11,312 nt of DNA from Planctomycetaceae bacterium UBA6163 (GTDB taxonomy: Bacteria; Planctomycetota; Planctomycetia; Pirellulales; Pirellulaceae): assembly GCA_002428205.1 (NCBI GenBank), contig DIUH01000198.1:4023-15334 (forward strand). The letters run 5' to 3'. Below, in pieces: positions 7,535 through 11,312 of this stretch (position 1 is the stretch's first letter; every line of letters begins with the position of its first letter). The position numbers and the translations under genes are program-made. The notes under the pieces are model-generated. The model was not told where the DNA came from. It was given only the letters and a program-made list of their open reading frames with translations, and did not search any database.

Positions 7535-8113
7535 TTAATGCACTCTATTGTCGGCAAAGATCCTTCGCTTGTAAAACGCTTGATTCACCAGTTCGAAATC
7601 ACGATAGCTTAAGTTCCAAAGATGAACAAAACTTTCAAATCCTTCGGCAAACGATAACAGGTTAATCTCGATCGATACGAAACGAGACCGCTGACCAATA
7701 TGATACAAGCCCTCGAGGCAATACGCATCGGCCCCTTCGATGTTGATCTTCATGCAGTAGGGCACGCCTTGCTGTTGCAATATTCGTTCGATCGCGACAG
7801 CATCGATCTCGGCTTTCTCACTGCGCGTGCCGAGTTGATCGTTCCGAGAGGCAAAGTCAGGCGATATTGTCCCCCAGTCGTCCTTGTCAAGGTTAATGTA
7901 GAAAGCAACCCGACCCGGCGATGGACTAATCGCCGCAGGGACAAGATCTAGTTTATTGGTCGAAATCGATTCGGCGAACTGTACCTGAGCCTTGTTGATG
8001 TGAGCCGAGTTTGTTTCAACAGTGACAACTCGAAATCTTTACTTTAGGTAGATTTCAGTGTCTTTTCCCCGGTGCATGCCGATGTCATTAATAAGGCCCG
8101 TTTTTTCCGACAA
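7535..8113 (-). pseudogene. Broken FkbM-type methyltransferase with in-frame stop
   Basis: Translating the - strand gives, in one frame, GLINDIGMHRGKDTEIYLK, then a TAA (8039-8041), then RFRVVTVETNSAH and a long continuation including FYINLDKDDWGTISPDF, GVPYCMKINIEGADAYCLEGL and RFVSIEINLLSF. The first block is the SAM-binding loop of the FkbM group (LIYDVGMHNGEDTxYYL followed by KGFRVVAVEANP), and KIxIEGADxxCLEGL is its later signature. The stop thus falls between motif I and the next strand and separates the SAM loop from the rest; one base change from AAA would give it. The only start after an upstream in-frame stop (8120-8122) is a TTG at 8113. An ATG at 8134 would read through that second stop. 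The C-terminus is also short for the family and ends beside the inverted-repeat element. A sequencing error is the alternative to real decay. Confidence 0.82.
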
Positions 8114-8164
8114 TCGGACTTACCGGTTTTCCATGGACAGTACCAGACTACGATTTTCACTCAA

Positions 8165-8261
8165 AGCCTATCCGAAAAGGGGTCTGCCCCTTTGGAGGCG
8201 AGTCGATTTCATTGGTTTTTTGGTTTCTTCTGACAGGGCCAGCCCCCTTTTCGGATAGGCT
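8165..8261. repeat. Hairpin element with CCTATCCGAAAA arms, copy 1
   Basis: AGCCTATCCGAAAAGGGG at 8165-8182 is matched by its exact complement at 8244-8261, with 61 bases between. It lies 75 bases beyond the stop of the intact - strand FkbM gene and 50 bases before the start region of the broken one. The transcript could form a long stem and might end or stabilise the upstream mRNA. The same arm core occurs again at 9391-9452. Confidence 0.8.
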
Positions 8262-8335
8262 CTCAGTGCGAACTTTGCATCGACCGCCTGGTAAGTCTGT
8301 GATTCAGATCTACAACTCGGACGCAACATCGATTT

Positions 8336-9199
8336 CTACGACTGTTTAGACCGTAAATACATGTCATTGTTTTGCGTGGTTCCGATCAGTTTGTATCCGT
8401 TTGAGTTGAACAACGATCTGCAACCTTGGTTATACCCGTCAGGGGTGCCGCGTTCGATCACGATTCGCTTTGGCAACAGGTCCTCAGAGACGACATTGAA
8501 GAATGGGACCAAGGCAGCGTCTTCAAAGCCTTCGATATCGATCTTTAACGCGTCAATTTTCTCTATCCGATGCTCATTTACTATGCTCAACAAACTTCGC
8601 ATTGGTATCGAACCATTCGCAGATTCTAAAACCTTCACAATCGCGACGTCATTTTTTGTTATCAACAAGTCTACGCGACCGTCATTTTCGCCAACCGCTG
8701 CACATACCGGTATAATTTGCGGCATTTCCGATAGTCTGGCATTCTCGGCCAAACGCTCGCACATCCCAGGATTTGCATCGATCGCAAGCACCCTGCCATG
8801 CTGACCACATTTCAATGCCATGGGCAACGTGTACAGGCCAATGTTGCAACCGATATCAACGGCAACACCGCCGTCTTGCAGACCGCCGGTCAAGAAATCG
8901 ATTTCCGCTTTGTTAAACTTAGGATTGAGAAGCAAGCCGTATTCGGCAAGATTGTTCTTTCCATCTATGCGATAGCGGCAGTCGCGAAACTTGACATCGA
9001 TTGGACTCTTCATCTTCGCAATGATGTTGGTCATCTGGTGGCGAAGTTTTCCGCGGTGAAGGAAACTTCTTCTTGCCGCCCAGATCAATGATTGCTGTAA
9101 GCGTGAAGGACGATAATCGCCCCATGGGCTAGCTGCGGTATCCTGCTTGCGGGTCGAGCGCTCTTCGATCGTCAAGGGACGAGTGTTCGAGTTCAACAT
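8336..9199 (-). CDS. FkbM family methyltransferase
   Basis: 287 aa from the ATG at 9199. The frame extends to 9373, but the extra 58 residues look non-family, and AGGAG at 9210-9214, ten bases before this ATG, supports it. The SAM-binding motif is VAVDIGCNIGLYTLPMAL (112-129), with GRVLAIDANPGMCERL (135-150) giving the acidic ribose ligand. IPVCAAVGEN (163-172) follows, then the FkbM signature IDALKIDIEGFEDAAL (215-230) and RIVIERG (245-251). The first about 100 residues are a basic, poorly conserved leader. No signal peptide or membrane segment. The class methylates hydroxyls of sugars or polyketides; here a glycan acceptor is inferred from the cluster. It differs clearly from the other FkbM gene at 3432-4292 (signature IDTEGSE versus IDIEGFE), so they are not recent duplicates. 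Repeat elements lie on both sides. Confidence 0.93.
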   Translation of the reverse strand: MLNSNTRPLTIEERSTRKQDTAASPWGDYRPSRLQQSLIWAARRSFLHRGKLRHQMTNIIAKMKSPIDVKFRDCRYRIDGKNNLAEYGLLLNPKFNKAEIDFLTGGLQDGGVAVDIGCNIGLYTLPMALKCGQHGRVLAIDANPGMCERLAENARLSEMPQIIPVCAAVGENDGRVDLLITKNDVAIVKVLESANGSIPMRSLLSIVNEHRIEKIDALKIDIEGFEDAALVPFFNVVSEDLLPKRIVIERGTPDGYNQGCRSLFNSNGYKLIGTTQNNDMYLRSKQS

Positions 9200-9209
9200 G
9201 ATCGCCGTG

Positions 9210-9214
9210 CTCCT
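9210..9214 (-). promoter_or_regulatory. Shine-Dalgarno of the - strand FkbM gene
   Basis: Read on the - strand, AGGAG lies ten bases before the ATG at 9199. It favours this start over the longer open frame. Confidence 0.5.
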
Positions 9215-9390
9215 GAAACGGTTGGAAAGTTTCGATAAATGTGCCTTCAGTCCTGCCTGCAGGGGGAACGATAGCGGCGATTGATTGCCGTGGTAAAGAT
9301 TAATTACGCAGTTTGGAGGCAAATCGCATGAATTTTCGTTGTGGCGATGCAGCACCTGAGATTGTGACCACAATTGCCCACTGGTGATTT

Positions 9391-9452
9391 AGAACCTTTC
9401 CGAAAACCCAGGAAAACCGCGGCCAGCGGCTCACGGTTTTCGGATAGGTTCT
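9391..9452. repeat. Hairpin element with CCTATCCGAAAA-type arms, copy 2
   Basis: AGAACCTTTCCGAAAACC at 9391-9408 pairs with GGTTTTCGGATAGGTTCT at 9435-9452, one mismatch in 18, with 26 bases between. The right arm contains TTTTCGGATAGG, the same core as the arms of the element at 8165-8261, while the outer and inner bases differ. Inside, GAAAACCG and CGGTTTTC offer an alternative pairing. It lies between two divergent genes, so a simple terminator role is less likely than a dispersed repeat family. Confidence 0.78.
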
Positions 9453-9518
9453 TAGCAGAGATACTATCGGTTACACTAATGCTCGATCACCGTGCCCTAA
9501 AGAAGGTTGCCTGCCATC

Positions 9519-10874
9519 ATGAGATCTGTTTCACTTGCTGTTTTTTTAGCCGTGCTGGTCGCATCGCCTGCGGTTGCCGATGACTGGGCGCACTGGATGG
9601 GGCCGACGGGGGATGGGACGTATTACGAGGAAGGAATCGTCGAATCGATCCCCGATTCCGGGCTACCAGTCAAATGGCGAGTGCCGATTGCGGGGGGCTA
9701 CGCTGGCCCTGCGGTCGCCGGCGGTCGCGTTTATCTGTTCGATTACGTCAAATCGTCGGGCGAGTCGTTCAATGATCCAGGACGGCGTGCGAATATCTCC
9801 GGTTCCGAACGCTTACTCTGCTTCGATGCCGCGACGGGTAATAAATTGTGGCAGTGGCAGTATGAATGCCCGTACAGCATCTCGTATCCGGTCGGACCTC
9901 GCTGCACACCAACGGTCGACATCGAAGGGCCCGATGACGCCGGGCGTGTTTATTCACTGGGCAGCGAAGGCGATTTGCATTGCCTGGACGCCGAAACGGG
10001 CAAGCTAATCTGGAAACGCAATTTTAAAACAGACTACAAGGCCGAGGTGCCGATCTGGGGATTTTCGGCGCATCCGTTGGTTGACGGCGATTTGTTGTAC
10101 TGCATGGTCGGCGGCGATGGCCAAACCGTCGTCGCGTTTGACAAACGTACCGGCGAAGAGAAGTGGAAGGCGTTGTCAGCGTCAGCCGTCGGCTATTGCC
10201 CACCGTCAATCACAAACTTCGGTGGCGTTCGCCAGTTGGTCGTTTGGCATGCCGACGCGATCCAAGGGCTCGATCCGGCCAGTGGAAAGTCTTACTGGTC
10301 GATGCCAATCAAGCCCGATTACGACATGGCAATCACTCGCCCGCAACGTGACGGCAATCGCATGTACGCCAGTGCGATCCGCACCGCCAGTGTGATGTTC
10401 GAACTGGCCGCCGATCGCCCGACCGTTAAAGAATTGTGGCGTGGTGCGCCGAAGCAATCGGTCTATTGTGCCAACAGCACACCGATCTTCTATGAAGGTG
10501 TGGTTTATGGGACCGATTGCAACGACGGCGCGTTGATCGCGGTGGATGCCGACAACGGCAATCAACTCTGGAAAACGTTCTCGCCAACCAAGCCGGATGA
10601 AAAGCGTTTTGTGCGGCATGGGACCGCGTTTCTGACTCGTATCGAAGACACCCATCGGTACTTCTTGATGAGCGAAACCGGCGAACTGATCATGGCCGAA
10701 TTGACTCGCGATGCTTATAAGGAACTCGGTCGCTTTAAAGTGTTGGAGCCGACCAGCGAAGCGTTCGGACGCGACGTCGTGTGGAGCCATCCGGCTTATT
10801 CGGGTCGCACCGCATTTGTTCGCAACGACAAGGAATTGGTCGCCGTCGATATTGCCGCCGGATCATCGAAATGA
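9519..10874 (+). CDS. Secreted PQQ-binding-like beta-propeller protein
   Basis: 451 aa from the ATG at 9519, preceded by AGAAGG at 9501-9506. A Sec signal peptide is clear: a short basic start, hydrophobic VSLAVFLAVLVASPAVA, with likely cleavage after residue 20 (AVA/DD). The mature start DWAHWMGPTGDG is the tryptophan/GP motif frequent in planctomycete members. Repeated propeller blades follow, each ending in a D-x-x-T/S-G-x-x-x-W pattern: LLCFDAATGNKLWQW (99-113), LHCLDAETGKLIWK (153-166), VVAFDKRTGEEKWK (204-217), QGLDPASGKSYW (249-260), and LIAVDADNGNQLWK further on. The fold is like BamB or quinoprotein dehydrogenases, but catalytic cofactor residues cannot be confirmed. It probably acts in the periplasm or at the cell surface as a binding or scaffold protein. 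Codon use is more GC-rich than in the glycan cluster. The next gene overlaps it by four bases. Confidence 0.93.
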   Translation: MRSVSLAVFLAVLVASPAVADDWAHWMGPTGDGTYYEEGIVESIPDSGLPVKWRVPIAGGYAGPAVAGGRVYLFDYVKSSGESFNDPGRRANISGSERLLCFDAATGNKLWQWQYECPYSISYPVGPRCTPTVDIEGPDDAGRVYSLGSEGDLHCLDAETGKLIWKRNFKTDYKAEVPIWGFSAHPLVDGDLLYCMVGGDGQTVVAFDKRTGEEKWKALSASAVGYCPPSITNFGGVRQLVVWHADAIQGLDPASGKSYWSMPIKPDYDMAITRPQRDGNRMYASAIRTASVMFELAADRPTVKELWRGAPKQSVYCANSTPIFYEGVVYGTDCNDGALIAVDADNGNQLWKTFSPTKPDEKRFVRHGTAFLTRIEDTHRYFLMSETGELIMAELTRDAYKELGRFKVLEPTSEAFGRDVVWSHPAYSGRTAFVRNDKELVAVDIAAGSSK

Positions 10875-11200
10875 CGCTTCCGAGGCACCGGGCCCTGGCG
10901 ATCCTCGACGAATGCACCGGCGAACACATTTGGTCGCCACAGCACTGCCAGTTGCGCGGTGTCCCCGCCCAATGGATGCAGCGATTGGGCGATGCTTATG
11001 AGTCTGGATTCACCAACGATTCGCAGACAATCTATACCGATCGAGGCGTTACCAATCAGTATCACGGCGTTCGCGATGTCGATCTGGCGGTACAAGCTGG
11101 CCGCGCGCTGGGCGTCGATGTCGAAAGCATACTCTCACGCTATCCCAGCCGCGTTTCGATCGTCGCGGCAATCAAACAAGCGGTCAGCGATGATGAGTGA
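10871..11200 (+). CDS. Small protein of unknown function, 109 aa, coupled to the beta-propeller gene
   Basis: The ATG overlaps the stop of the preceding gene as ATGA (10871-10874), typical of translational coupling. The frame is open further upstream, but that part lies inside the beta-propeller gene and is a shadow. The product begins MTLPRHRALAILDECTGEHIW and has a compact, globular composition with IYTDRGVTNQYHGVRDVDLAV in the middle and an acidic end (AVSDDE). There is no signal peptide, membrane helix, Cys-metal motif or known domain that I recognise. GC-rich third positions match its upstream neighbour, which supports a real gene. It ends four bases before the stop of the converging pyrophosphatase gene. 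The function is unknown; the coupling alone does not show that it works with the secreted protein. Confidence 0.75.
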   Translation: MTLPRHRALAILDECTGEHIWSPQHCQLRGVPAQWMQRLGDAYESGFTNDSQTIYTDRGVTNQYHGVRDVDLAVQAGRALGVDVESILSRYPSRVSIVAAIKQAVSDDE

Positions 11201-11204
11201 TTCG

Positions 11205-11312
11205 CTAAAACCACCCTAGCGCCACGATGCTGTAACGGACCACTAAGCCCGCAACAACCACGCTGACCATGCTCATCAACTTGATCAGAATGTTCAGACT
11301 CGGGCCGCTGGT
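11205..11312 (-). CDS. hppA: Membrane H+-translocating pyrophosphatase, C-terminal end (partial)
   Basis: Only the last 35 codons and the stop (11205-11207) are in the window; the gene continues past the right edge. The peptide TSGPSLNILIKLMSMVSVV, followed by a hydrophobic VAGLVV stretch, is the conserved C-terminal block of membrane-integral pyrophosphatases, where DTSGPSLNILIKL leads into the last transmembrane helix. These enzymes hydrolyse pyrophosphate to pump H+ (or Na+) across the membrane. Ion and potassium dependence cannot be read from this fragment. It converges on the small protein gene with a four-base gap. Confidence 0.9.
   Translation of the reverse strand, partial: TSGPSLNILIKLMSMVSVVVAGLVVRYSIVALGWF

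Larger units (their letters stand above)
9200..9518. other. Divergent intergenic region
   Basis: These 319 bases separate the - strand FkbM gene from the + strand beta-propeller gene, so both promoters should lie here, but I recognise no clear -35/-10 pair. The stretch 9200-9373 is open in the FkbM frame but without family-like sequence. The region holds the second hairpin repeat (9391-9452) and, at 9501-9506, AGAAGG, a likely ribosome binding site for the gene starting at 9519. Confidence 0.5.

Noticed and set aside
7154..7612. Two short + strand open frames (7154-7402 and 7412-7612)
   Set aside because: They run through the inverted repeat and into the antisense of the broken methyltransferase. 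No protein family pattern.
8361..8804. 147-codon + strand open frame
   Set aside because: Lies wholly antisense to the FkbM coding region with its SAM and IDIEGFE motifs. No protein features of its own.
9200..9373. 58-residue N-terminal extension of the - strand FkbM protein
   Set aside because: Not family-like, while AGGAG precedes the internal ATG at 9199. The shorter start was chosen, with some uncertainty.
10206..10790. 194-codon antisense open frame inside the beta-propeller gene
   Set aside because: Shadow of a GC-rich real gene with a clear signal peptide and blade repeats on the + strand.

Overview
The window looks like a planctomycete chromosome of the Pirellulaceae (Rhodopirellula-like) type. 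This is an inference from three things: a secreted PQQ-type beta-propeller protein with an N-terminal tryptophan/GP motif, a membrane H+-pyrophosphatase, and moderate GC (visibly lower on the left, higher on the right). No rRNA, tRNA, CRISPR array or transposase gene is visible.

Left part, about 1-5272, all on the + strand: a surface-glycan assembly cluster. It opens with the 3' part of a two-domain glycosyltransferase. A GT6 (ABO blood-group transferase-like) domain is fused in frame to a complete GT11 (alpha-1,2-fucosyltransferase) domain. Then come a class I SAM methyltransferase, a GT25 glycosyltransferase, an FkbM-family methyltransferase and a GT2 glycosyltransferase. The gene content points to synthesis and methyl capping of an exported or outer-surface polysaccharide. 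The fusion suggests that the glycan carries an A/B/H-like alpha-1,3-hexosyl(-NAc)-(Fuc-alpha-1,2)-Gal motif.

Middle, 5273-9518: a looser, decaying, repeat-rich region. About 1 kb has no convincing gene. Then, all on the - strand, there is a TylF-like O-methyltransferase (6326-7099), a broken FkbM-type methyltransferase with an in-frame stop (7535-8113) and an intact FkbM methyltransferase (8336-9199). Between them lie a perfect 30-bp inverted repeat (7364-7518) and two hairpin elements sharing the arm motif CCTATCCGAAAA (8165-8261 and, with one mismatch in one arm, 9391-9452). These two flank the intact FkbM gene.

Right part, 9519-11312: higher GC and ordinary-looking chromosomal genes. A secreted PQQ-like beta-propeller protein overlaps by ATGA a small unrecognised protein of 109 aa. 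The C-terminal end of an H+-translocating pyrophosphatase (hppA) converges on them from the right edge.

The most interesting item is the GT6-GT11 fusion at the left edge. It joins in one polypeptide the two activities that in vertebrates make the H antigen (GT11 in bacteria, same linkage) and convert it to A or B (GT6).
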